Positions 25,901 to 37,900 of a DNA stretch of 64,000 bases are shown here, piece by piece. The notes below the pieces were generated by a model, which saw only the letters and a program-made list of their open reading frames with translations, made no database searches and was not told the DNA's origin. The DNA is from Dipteris shenzhenensis (taxonomy: Eukaryota; Polypodiophyta; Polypodiopsida; Gleicheniales). Each line of letters begins with the position of its first letter. The first letter of the stretch is position 1. Where the stretch lies: NCBI GenBank assembly GCA_047967505.1, contig CM106540.1. The stretch is one strand, 5' to 3'. Position numbers and translations under genes: made by a program.

Positions 25901-28900
25901 CACACCAACACACTCTTTGAGACATTGATCTCGCTCTTTCTGGAGCAACGAAAATCTGTAGATGGAAGGATCTCCGTCCACAATTCGGCGTTGATATTCT
26001 TTTGGGGTCAAAACAATGAGGTACACTTGATTTGCTTTTGCACTTCTAGAAGTTTCTTTTCCACTTGCAGGATGACAAGAATGGCCAAATGGAATGGGGT
26101 AATCAAGGCATGATAATCTAAAAACACAACATAGTGCAATTTCAATCATGATAATCACTCATAAGGTTGAAAACCATAAACTTCATCAAGCATAGCAAGG
26201 ACTAGGTACTATGACATCCCCACTAACATCATAGCGCCCAACAGTGGGTGCAGACCATGGTATAAACATATGCTCTCACACGTACAAATCCACACACCCA
26301 CACATACTTGAGCACCCATTTATACAAAGTCTTCGTACTAAGTTTCTGTTGGCACTCAGGAGGTGAAGGACAGACTCAGCCATGACGAAGGCTAGCACTA
26401 AGGAGAAGGCCAAACTAACCTAGAATCTAGGATTTCTAAGGTTAGAGCGTAGTCTAACCAAGGAAGTGACCACAGCTAGCATAGGTGAGGTCTAGAGATC
26501 CTCTGGATGGAGTCGGCCTCCTAAAGTGTGGCATGGCTGAGCTAAAATTTGCAAAGCGTGCGGAGTACACTCGTTTGGACGTAGACATGCTGGCCTGGTA
26601 GTACCCACTAGAGCTGAACTTCGAGGCTGGTTGGCTGGTCTAGACCAGGCTCGGGGGTGGCTTGACGTACTGAACCTACGGCTGGGAGGTGAGCTGCTAG
26701 CTCCAACCCTTATGGGTTGTTTGCGGGTGCGTCCCGCGGTTTAATTGAGCTCTGGTTCGAAGTTGTACCCTACCAGGGTCTTGGGCTTACCAGACCTGGT
26801 TAGGGGTTGCTTCAATGCCATTCACAAATAAATAGAATTTAAGCCACATTGTAATAACCATGACACTACATGACAATTCCTTCCTGGCAAATGAGCTGTA
26901 TTCTAGAATATGAGCTGCCTTGTACTTTTTTTAAAGGAGTAGCACCCTTCACTCTCCATGCTCTAGGATTTTTTTCAAACATGGAGTAGCACCCCTCACT
27001 CTCCATGCTTCTATGATTTATTTTATCTTTTATATTTACAGTTGATTGGATATACCACTTTTGTTCTGCATTTTATGATTACTGGAAACTTTCTTCTTTT
27101 TTCTGGTTATTTCTTTTGTGTGTCGAACATATATAGATGCTCACGATCGTGTATGTCTTAACATACATAGATTGGGGCGGTGGGGGGGGGACATACATAG
27201 ATGCCCATGATCGTGCTTGCCCCCATTCTCACATGTACCAATTAAAATCAAATTGGAAAAACAAGACTGGGTATTCTATGCCCTTATCAAAGAGAGACAA
27301 TAAATGGGTTTGATAATGTACGTTAATGGACCGCCGCTTAAGCCATTCTGCTTTACCACATGCGACGGATGCTCTGAAACAAGCTGCTTTTGGTCTTGAG
27401 ATTCAATCTGCACAAGGGGCAAGATGTAGGTATTTCAATTCAGAACTCTCAAGGAGCGAGAGCCTAAGCCCAGCAGAGGGAACATTCAAGCTAAAGAATG
27501 ATTATACATAAGTGAACAAAGCAAGTTTACAAGGAAACCAAAAAGCAAAAAATGGGTGCATTAACCTGCACCTTTCGACTGTGGAGCTGCTGATGAAACT
27601 GTAAAATACGTTCCATGTGGGTTTTTAATGTCTCCTCCAAATGCTGAGGCAGAAACCTTGTACTTCCCTGGTTATCCAAAACGAAAACCAAACCCGATTT
27701 TGCCTTTTGTGACTCTCCTTTGCCCAAGATCTCAAGATTATCAATAGGGACAGAACTTTGATCGTAGAAATTTAATAAGATTATAATAGACCTTTTGATT
27801 CCCTGAAAATGAGGGATGCGGTGTCGATGAACTTGAATCCTCAGGGCTATCACCACCATCACCTCCTGACCTCTCTGTTAGCATTTTGTACCGATCTTTG
27901 CAGTCCTTGGCTTTGCGGAAAATGCCCTAAGAGATACATTAGCCAACAATCAATTTCAAACCAAACATGGTGGAGTCAGCATTTTGTAACGATCTTTGCA
28001 GTCCTTGGCTTTGCGGAAAATGCCCTAAGAGATACATAAGCCAACAATCAATTTCAAACCAAACATGGTGGAGTCACTGAGAGTTAAGCTATTATAACAT
28101 CCAGCAGAACAGTACCATCTGCAATTTGAAGCACGTTTTAGATTTCCAATCAAGACGTTGAAAAGAGAAATACATCAAGGTCCCTAGATAGTATAGACTC
28201 GCAAATCAAGGTCAGCATCCAACTTCGCCCATGTCACCATGGGTGTAGAATTGGTAGCCTGTCATGCATATGTACCTTTTCCAAGAAACCCCTAGCATAC
28301 TTTGTCTGGCTCACAATGATACCATTGTTTTGTTTGGCCATGTTACCATGGGTGTAGAATTGGTACTATCTACCTTCTCCAAGAATCCCTTAGCATACTT
28401 TGTTTGACTCACAAAGACACCTCATTCTACGAACATACGTTTTCTCAGATAGGACACTGCAAAGACCATGAGGGAAAGCTATACCCTTAGGTTGCCAAAC
28501 CCATAGATGTTTCAAGTTCTCTCCAACCCAACTCACAGTAAACGAAGCCAGGCAGCTTCTCTGTCAAGCTTACACGAGCAGGCAAGGGCCCTAACAGGGC
28601 TTCCCCAAAGTTTATCTTTTTCATGAAGAGCACATGATCCTATAGCAAAGAGTGTACACAGGCTAAATATAGGTTAATACTCTACCTTTGTCCTTTTAGA
28701 CATGCACTACTAACTAGGCATTATGAGATAGGCTTTGTTCTTTTTTTACCTTTGGCAAGATAGCTGAGATTTGATATTGTCATCTGAGATGGGCTCTCTA
28801 ATCACTCAGAGGGCAGTGGAACTAGACCTTTAATCACTTCAGCACTTATTTACAGCTCACAAAGCATATATCACAACCATTAACCATTGCATGATCACCA

Positions 28901-31900
28901 TTTGGCATTTACCCATTTGTTCACAAACAAAACCACTGAAAAAGGGATGGAGGCTAGAATGCCCCTGCTCGACAAACATATACAAGTGCACCCGATTGGC
29001 CCCAAACACCGTGGCGCCCCTTTCGGTATTTCTTTATATTTCATAGTGAAATGATTACAAGTTGCATCTGGGAGACCTTCCCTGCAACTGAGCACGCAGC
29101 CCCAATTCACTAAGCCTCCGCAAGGCTTTCAATCATAGAACACCATCACATAAGTGAACTTAACCCATAGGCTCAACCCAAAGGCATTCTTTTCCCCGAG
29201 TGCAATTCCATTGGCTGTCCAGATGCAATCACACTGCACCCCAGCTGCACTCTCTTTGAGTGGTTTCCAGATGGCATTCACAGAGCTTTTCAAAGCTCCA
29301 AAATAAAATCAGCAAAGTACCCAACCAAAGAATGACTCATGTAGCACTGCCTGGGCACCTGTGAGCCAACAAAGAGGCAGCACACGAGGCCAACCAATAG
29401 CTTATGGCAAAAAGAAATTGCAACAGCAAAATCACAACTCACCAAGCCCTAAAAACTCGAACCAAGTCCTCAATCGCCAAGAGGACATAGTAGCCAATGC
29501 CCGATTGCATTCTCAACCAAAGAGGAGTGCAAAGGCATGAAGAAAGAGCATTTACAAGAGCTGGCCAGTAAGAATTCCACTAAAAAATGCAAAAAGAAGC
29601 ACTTCTGTCGCGAAGAAATGGGAGTTCTTGGGCTCAAAAGAAGTGTGCTTCAGAGAGGAATGCATTGAGAAGGTTTTGGAGAAGTTTCATCGCCGGAAAG
29701 TCCTCCAAAACTGAGAAAAACCAGTCAACCAACGCGTGGAACCACTCAAAATTCAACAGAAAGCTGTAGCTTTGCAAGAGGAGAGGCCCAGGAGATGGTA
29801 GAAGCAAAAAGGTCCAGAAAGAGCCACTTTTGCAAATTCGACCAGCAAAAGAAGTGCTCAGCTCTGGCCGTTCCACTAAACGCACGGAGGGAAAAGCATA
29901 TCACTACGAAGGGGAGGCAGAGGGGAAGCCATCGGGCCAAACGGAAGTCGAGGAATCCAAACGGATGAGGAGTTATGAAGAAAAACGGAAATCATCTGAA
30001 GGAGGCTGAAAAACCAATCCAAAATCTCAACAAAGGGAGAAGATGAGAGAGAAAACCACACATGTGAAGTTTAGAAGGCCCAGGAAGGTCCAGGAATGGC
30101 AAAGGAGCATGTAGAAGGGACTAGAGCCACCTGGAACTTTAGGGGGGACCACTGAAGGTACATGGCCCTCTAGGGGGCCCATTAAAAATGCCACATTATC
30201 ATTTTCCAACAACCACTCTTTTAATTCCTTGGAATGCCTTTGGGCCTAGGGATTAATTACGCTTATGTGCTAGGCACCATGCCGCGTTTAATTACACATT
30301 ATTAAGCCCACGCTTGGACTTTTAAAACCAAAGTTGTCACGGTCTTGTAGTACATTAAAGTACTTAGAATTTCACGCCCCCGTGACATACCCCTCTCTTG
30401 AAACAGCAAACCACAGTTTGCTGCCGCAAAACACATGTGTGAGCATGAAATATAGCATAAAAGAGTATACAAGAAAGCCGCAGCTATAGTATACAGAGAC
30501 AGTGAAAATATGGCTAGGAGAGGCATGCATCCATCCATATACACTGCTCAAAATCTATGTGATCCTCGACGATCAATAGTCAAGATGCATCAATATCATG
30601 AAGTCTCATAGCAGAAATACTATCAGCTCAGTATCTCGGATGAAACATACAGTGTCATCAAGCGACCTCATGAAATCACGGTTAGCCCGTCTGTACTGAG
30701 GGAGTGGAGGTGCTACCTCCCTCTCGAACACCAGGTAATGCTCCAGACGCTCGCTTTGCTGAACTACCTGTAGGAGCCCGGACCACAGTCAGCTCTAATT
30801 GAAAAGCATCAAGGTAAAGCTGCAATATCCCAAGTGAATCTGCCAGTTCACCTTCCTCCATCCATTTCGCATCAAGTGATGGGTAATTTTGAAATTTTAC
30901 CAAGTAGCGACGGATTACTTTACCCTTGAGCTTTCTATCTCTGTGTACCAGAATCTGCTCTGGGACCAGAAGTTCATCCTGTTCTTCCACTTCAAGCTGC
31001 ACCTCATCAGGTAAATCCTCGGGAATATCTCCATGATATTGCTTTAATAAGCTTCGGCATTATGTATCTTCCAATGCGAAGGCAACTTCAGCCTGTAAGC
31101 TACCTCGTTTATCTTTTCAGAAACCTGGAAAGGACCATAGTAACGCATGTTCAGCTTTGTGTACAACCTTTCCTTGCCTTTCTTATTTTTCAGCCTTGCC
31201 TTCTGAAAACGCAGCAAAACCCAATCACCTTCTGTGAATACCAATTCCCTGCGGTGCTTATCTGCTGCTCTTTTCTGCTTGTCCTGATTTCTTTGCAAGG
31301 CATATTTGATCTTCTTGTAAGCTTCTTCAAGGCTTTCCACAAAACGATCAGCTTCGAAGATTTTCTCTTTTGTATGCAAAATGGGAAGTATCTTCCTGGC
31401 ACCTACCACTATTCCAAAAGGTGCTTTACCTGTGAATGTGTGCACCGTATTATTGTAAGCATATTCCGGCAAAGGCAAATAATGCTCCCATTTGCTTTTG
31501 TGGTCTAAGACATAGCATTTAAACATATCCAAGATGGTAGAGTTTTCCTGCTCCGATTGTCCATCAGAAAATGAAACCCTCTTTCAACACAGAGTGATCA
31601 TGCCTTTGACCATCAGAAAGCTGATCATAAATAGTTGAAAAATCAGCATCATTAACATATTGATCTTTCATCACATCTAACACATTGTTGTAAGCAATGC
31701 TCACTACTGAAACACTGGGTTTCTTGGAGACTGCTTTAGACTGTGGTTTCCTGGAAAGTGCATCAGCCACGACATTTTTGTTACCCGGCACATGTACAAT
31801 TTGAAAATGGAACATTGAGAGGAAGTTAGCCCATCTCATGTGCTTTTCAGATAATTTTCTCTGCGTGAGAAAATATCTAAGTGACTGATGATCTGTCTGC

Positions 31901-34900
31901 ACATAAAATCAGCTCCAAGAAGGTAATGTTTCCATGTGGCCAAAGCATGTATCACTGCTAACATTTCCTTCTCGTATGTCTACAAGTGCAATTCAGCATC
32001 TTTGAGAACTCTATCCTCATATGCAACCACTCTGCCATCCTGCATCAAAGTGCCTCCTATGCTGTTCCCACATGCATCACAAGTTACAACAAAGGGTTTT
32101 GCAAGATCTGGCAAGATAATAACGGGTTCAGAACACAACTTTTGCTTCAGGTCTTCAAAAGCTGCATTTTCCTTTGGTCCCCACCGAAACGGTACAGCTT
32201 TCTTTTGTAAAGCATGCAAGGGAGAAGCAATTTCTGCAAAGTACTTTATAAACCTCCGATAGTATGAACACAACCCAAGAAAGCTTCTGACTTCATGCAG
32301 ATTTTTCAAAATTGGCCAACTCCTTATGGCCTCAACTTTTGTAGGATCCATCTTGACTCCATCCTTTGACAATATATGACCGAGAAAATGAATTTCATGC
32401 ATAAAGAACTCACTTTTCTTGGTGTTTATTAATAGCTTGTGTCTTTTCAACTCTTGAAACACAATAGTGAGATGTTTCATGTGCTCCTGCTCATTTTTAG
32501 AGAATACAATGATGTCATCGAAGAAAGTGCCCACAAACTTTCTGTGTGCTCTAAAAATTCTGTCCATCATTCTATTGAAAGTGACAGGTGCATTAGTCAA
32601 ACCAAAAGGCATCACAAGGAACTCATATAAGCCAAATGAAGTGCGGAAGGCAATGTTGTAGACATCTTCAGGCCGTATCCTTATCTGATGGTATCCACTT
32701 TTAAGGTCAATACAACTGAACATTGAGGAACCTTCCAACCGATCCAATATATCATCAATGCGTGGAATTGGAAAACGGTTCTTAATTGTGACTTTATTCA
32801 AAGCCCTATAATCAATATACATTCTCCAACTGCCATCCTTCTTTTGCACAAGCAACACAGGGGAACAGTATGGAGAATTACTTGGCTGTATTAATTCCTT
32901 TTCCAAGAGTTCCTTCACTTGTGACATTATCTCTTCCTGTTGTGCCTTACTGACACGATAGGGAGATATATTAGGCAGTGAGCTTCATGGAATTATATCA
33001 ATTAGATGATCCTCCGGCCTCTTGGAAGGTAATTCTTGAGGAAGTGCATCTGAGAAACAATCCTAAAAATTTGAAATAAAAGCAGCCCTTTCTCTATCTA
33101 AAGCAGAAAGAGTAGAGCCTTCCTGAACTGGTTGGCTGTCCTCTTTGATAAAAATCAAGTACGCTGAAATATGATGCTTTATTACATTGGAAATACAAGA
33201 AGCTGAAACTACAGGGATGAATCAAGTACGCTGAAATATGACGCTTTATTACATTGGAAATACAAGAAGCTGAAACTACAGGGATGGACTCCCCTTTCAA
33301 CTTTATATGAAGTACATGATTTTTGCCTCTATGAGTTAAAGAAATCTTCTTGTTTCTCATCTGCACATCAGCCCCCACCCTGTACATCCAAGGCATCCTA
33401 AGCAAAGCATCACACTCTGGCAAAGGCATAATGCAGAAATCCTCTGCATCCTGATATCCCTAGATATGCATCCTCAACTTGCCAATGATAAGAGTGACAC
33501 GTGTGTTGAGTTCAGGGTTGGCCATAAATGTGGCGACCTTCCTCATCTTGGATGCTTCTGTAAACAAACCCCCAAGAAATGCAGCATCAAACTGTTGAAG
33601 GAATGTGAGGGCTTTGTACATGTCATGTACTCCATTATATGTATCAAACTTGACATGAGAACCACCATCCTTAAATTCTTTATATACATTTGATATTGGC
33701 TGTCCCAAAGATGGCTGTATATTTGCAGCATTCCCTTCACTAGGGAGAGCCATGCTTGGCCGAACATTAGGCATGGGAGCATATGCTGTGGCTTGCATGC
33801 CTGGCTGCATTCCCACATTGTCATACATGGCTTGCTTTCTATGCCCAATTGGCGGTGAAATCAACATAGCATCAAAGATAGAATCTATACCAAAATATTC
33901 AGGTTGCTACCTCAAATATGGCCAGCCACATTTATGGACTGCACATTATTATTTTAAGGAGTAGAAGAACCCAAACCAAGGCCTTGTGCTGGCTGCTCAT
34001 ACTGTTGCACTGGCTGTACTTTTTGTACCTCTTTCTCAAGTGCTCTTTTGGGTGATTCCTCTCTTGGAAGTCACTTTCTGAGTCATTTTTTATGGCTGTC
34101 CCTCATGGGAAACTGATGCATGAGTGTGCGGCCCGCCATGAGAAGCTTATGCATGTGTGTACTCACTCTTTCCGTGCTTGTGCTTTGTTGATTTCTTCTT
34201 CTTCTTGTGCTTGTGCTTTGTTGATTTCTTCTTCTTCTTGGCATTTGTTTGCACAATCTGAGCCAAATTTTGAGCCAGCTGAGTCAAAGCAGTCACTACA
34301 CTTGTAAGATGTGCATTCAACATAGTAGCATCATCTGACTCACTGCTAGAACTAGTATCACCGTTGAGCTCAGTTGTAGCTTCATGTGTGGCCTGCTCAA
34401 AAGGCATTTGTTGTGCTCCCTGTAGCTGTACACTAGCTGGATCATTAAGGCTTTCCTGCCTTCTCCTCCTTTGAGGAATTGTGGAGCTCTCTTGCTCATG
34501 GGTACTCACCATGTTTATGGTTGTAATATTCAGCTGTCAAAAAGTGCAGCAAAGATATCCTTCCACCAAACTACCGAGGCCCACCTCTTGAGAAAGAGTG
34601 TCTGGTATCCCGGCAATGGAACCAATGAAACCAGCCTCTAATCACTCAGAGGGCAGTGGAACTAGACCTTTAATCACTTCAGCACTTATTCACAGCTCAC
34701 AAAGCATATATCACAACCATTAACCATTGCATGATCACCATTTGGCATTTACCCATTTGTTCACAAACAAAACCACTGAAAAAGGGATGGAGGCTAGAAT
34801 GCCCCTGCTCAACAAACATAGACAAGTGCCCCAATTGGCCCCAAACACCATGGCGCCCCTTTCGGTATTTCTTTATATTTCACAATGAAATGATTACAAG

Positions 34901-37900
34901 TTGCATCTGGGAGACCTTCCCTACAACTGAGCACGCAGCCCCAATTCACTAAGCCTTCGCAAGGCTTTCAAGCATAGAACACCATCACATAAGTGCACTT
35001 AACCCATAGGCTCAACCCAAAGGCATTCTCTTTTCCGAGTGCAATTCCATTGGCTGTCCAGATGCAATCACACTGCACCCCAGCTGCACTCTCTTTGAGT
35101 GGTTTCCAGATGGCATTCACAAAGCTTTTCAAAGCTCCAAAATAAAATCAGCAAAGTACCCAACCAAAGAATGACTCATGTAGCACTGCCTGGGCACCTG
35201 TGAGCCAACAAAGAGGCGGCACACGAGGCCAACCAATAGCTTATGGCAAAAAGAAATTGCAGCAGCAAAATCACAACTCACCAAGCCCTGAAAACTCAAA
35301 CCAAGTCCTCAATCACCAAGAGGACATAGTAGCCAATGCCCAATTGCATTCTCAGCCAAAGAGGAGTGCAAAGGCATGAAGAAAGAGCAATTACAAGAGC
35401 TGACCAGCAAGAATTCCACTGAAAAATGCGAAAAGAAGCACTTCTGTCGTGAAGAAATGGGAGTTCTTGGGCTCAAAAGAAGTGTGCTTCAGAGAGGAAT
35501 GCATTGAGAAGGTTTTGGAGAGAAGTTTCATCGCCGGAAAGTCCTCCAAAACTGAGAAAAACCAGTCAACCAGTGCGTGGGACTACTCGAAATTCAACAG
35601 AAAGGCCCATGAGGCGGTAGAAGCAAAAAGGTCCAGAAAAAGCCACTTTTGCAAATTCGACCAGCAAAAGAAGTGCTCAGCTCTGTCGTTCTACCAAACG
35701 CACGGAGGGAAAAGCATATCACTACGAAGGGGAGGCAGAGGGGAAGTCGAGAAATCCAAACGGAAGTCAAGGAATCCAAACGGGTGAGGAGTTATGAAGA
35801 AAAACAGAATTCAGCTGAAGGAGGCTGAAAAACCAGTCCAAAATCTCAACAAAGGGAGAAGATGAGAGAGAAAACCACACGTGAAGTTTAGAAGGCTCAG
35901 GAAGGTCCAAGAATGGCAAAGGAGCATGTAGAAGGCACTAGATACACCTGGAACTCTAGGGGGGGGACTGAAGGTACATGGCCCTCTAGGGGGCCCATTA
36001 AAAATGCCACATCATCATTTTCCAACAACCACTCTTTTAATTCCTTGGAATGCCTTTGGGCCTAGGGATTAATTACGCTTATGTGCTAGGCACCATGCCG
36101 CGTTTAATTACACATTATTAAGCCCACGCTTGGACTTTTAAAACCAAAGTTGTCACAGTCTTGTAGTACATTAAAGTACTTAGAATTTCACGCCCCCGTG
36201 ACACTCTCCCTGCTCAAGCCCCCCCCGCCTCCCTACGCACGTTCTGCTTGTGCCCCAAGGGCCAAAACCCCCCGTTTTTCTCTGCTGTTTGCAGCTGTTC
36301 ACGAAACAGCAGTGGCCATTTTTTATCCTCCCCCTGGCCTGTGGCTGCTGTCATGCAGCTGCTCGTGGGAGATTCTTCCACCCCCTGCTTTCTGCGCTAC
36401 TCGAGAAGCAGCCTGTGAGGGCTTTTTGCCCCACGGCTCTTGCCACCATAGTTACTATCAAACGTGTTTGATTGGCTTACCAAACGTTTGGAAACGTTCG
36501 AAAAACAGGCGTTTGGAAACTTCAATCAAACTTTGCTTTTAGTGCACAAGTTTGAAAATTTCAAATGTTTGAAAAACGTTTGAAAAACCCACGTTTGAAA
36601 AAACCCTACAGTCATAAAATATGCAAATTCGCGTCTTTTTCCACGCCCGTTTTGACGCCCATACCTACGCGACAACTTCCGTACCTCCTGCATTGGAAGC
36701 GACCCAGGCCCTAGGGTAACGGGTTACATGCTGCAGGCTGCAGCCTACTCTAGTCTTCTACAGCCTTGAGCCTACAGCCCACTGGTCAGTGGTGACTACT
36801 CTACACGCTACTCAAGAGTCAAGACTAGAGTCTAGACTGTAGGCTCTACTGGACTGTGCAGTCCCAGGCTCCAGCCCCCCCATGCTGAGTTCTCTCCTGT
36901 AAGGTAATTTTCTTGCTGCTGTAACCTGTTAGAACCTATCTTTGAAGCTTGAAAGTTGGCAAGTGAATGCTACAGCCTGTTGAAACTTGAAAGTTGAAAC
37001 TTCCAGCTTCACTTATAAGTTATAATTATTTTTATTATCTTGACTCTTGTTTGAACTTTGCAGTCTGGAATTTGCAGATAGCTTCAGACCTTAGCCTTGC
37101 ATTACTTTCAAGGTGCAAATTGCAATTAGCAGATATATCATATACGTTATAAGCATCCTTGCAGGCTGCAAGCTCTAGCCTCGAGTGAAGAGTCTCGACT
37201 CTCAACTTTCAAGTCTCTACCTTCTCACTGCTCAGGTAGTTTTAACTTTTAGTCTTTTAGAGGCTTCAGCCTTCAAAGTTCAATACCTCTATTTGAATTT
37301 TGCAGCTTGCTTCTTTAAATCAGCCCCTTGAACCTATTACATACAGGTTACATGGAAGTGGCAGTTATTTTGAGTCTACTAATTTATAAATTCTAACTTC
37401 TAAATTCTAAGTACTTGTAATTTGCAAATTGCAATGTCTTGCAGTTTCAAGTTTCAACTTTCAGCCCTCATCATGGGTAGGATCAAAGGAGCTGAGTGGG
37501 AGTATGTTGAGATTGAAGGTGATTCTGGAAAGGGGACAAGTGGAATGAAGAGATGCAAGTGTGTGTATTGTGGTCATGGTTACCAAGGAGGGCCACATAG
37601 AATCCGTGGGCATATTCTTGGCATTAAGTCCAGAGGAGTTAACCCTTGCCTAGCTCCTCCACCTGATGTGGTAGAAATATGCAAGCGGTTAGATGCTACA
37701 GCTGGTGCAGCAGTTTTGGTAGAAGACGATGGCAGTTTTGTGGAGATGGAAGGAGCTTCCGATATTGGGCACGAAGCAAGTAACAAGCGGCATAAGCTTC
37801 CAACCTATGGGAGCAAACAGCATACTCTTGTACAGTCTTGGCAAGTGGCTGCAAGAGAGAAGGCCATGAGTGCTTGCAGGAAATTCTTTTTTGCGGAGGA

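Larger units (their letters stand above)
28790..36203 (-). mobile_element. Gypsy-1, Ty3/gypsy chromovirus
   Basis: LTRs at 28790-30387 and 34626-36203 (1598 and 1578 bp, very similar, TG..CA ends). The primer-binding region next to the 5' LTR, TTGGTTCCATTGCCGGGA, resembles the TGGCGCC..TTGCCGGG site of many plant gypsy elements. Minus-strand order: gag, protease remnant, reverse transcriptase, RNase H, shortened integrase, chromodomain. Most of the integrase core is deleted near 31550. Flanks TGAGA and CTCTC do not match, so one end was probably rearranged. Confidence 0.85.

Noticed and set aside
26529-26765. SINE-like Pol III promoter (A-box-like TGGCTGAGCTAA and B-box-like GGTTCGAAGT)
   Set aside because: The boxes are about 220 bp apart, far beyond the usual 30-60 bp, and no tRNA fold or tail is seen.
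32480-32540. FFDD instead of YVDD/YIDD in the Gypsy-1 reverse transcriptase
   Set aside because: FFDD is common in plant Ty3/gypsy reverse transcriptases; both catalytic aspartates are present.
28785-36208. Target duplication for Gypsy-1
   Set aside because: The bases next to the two LTR ends (TGAGA and CTCTC) do not match, so none is claimed.
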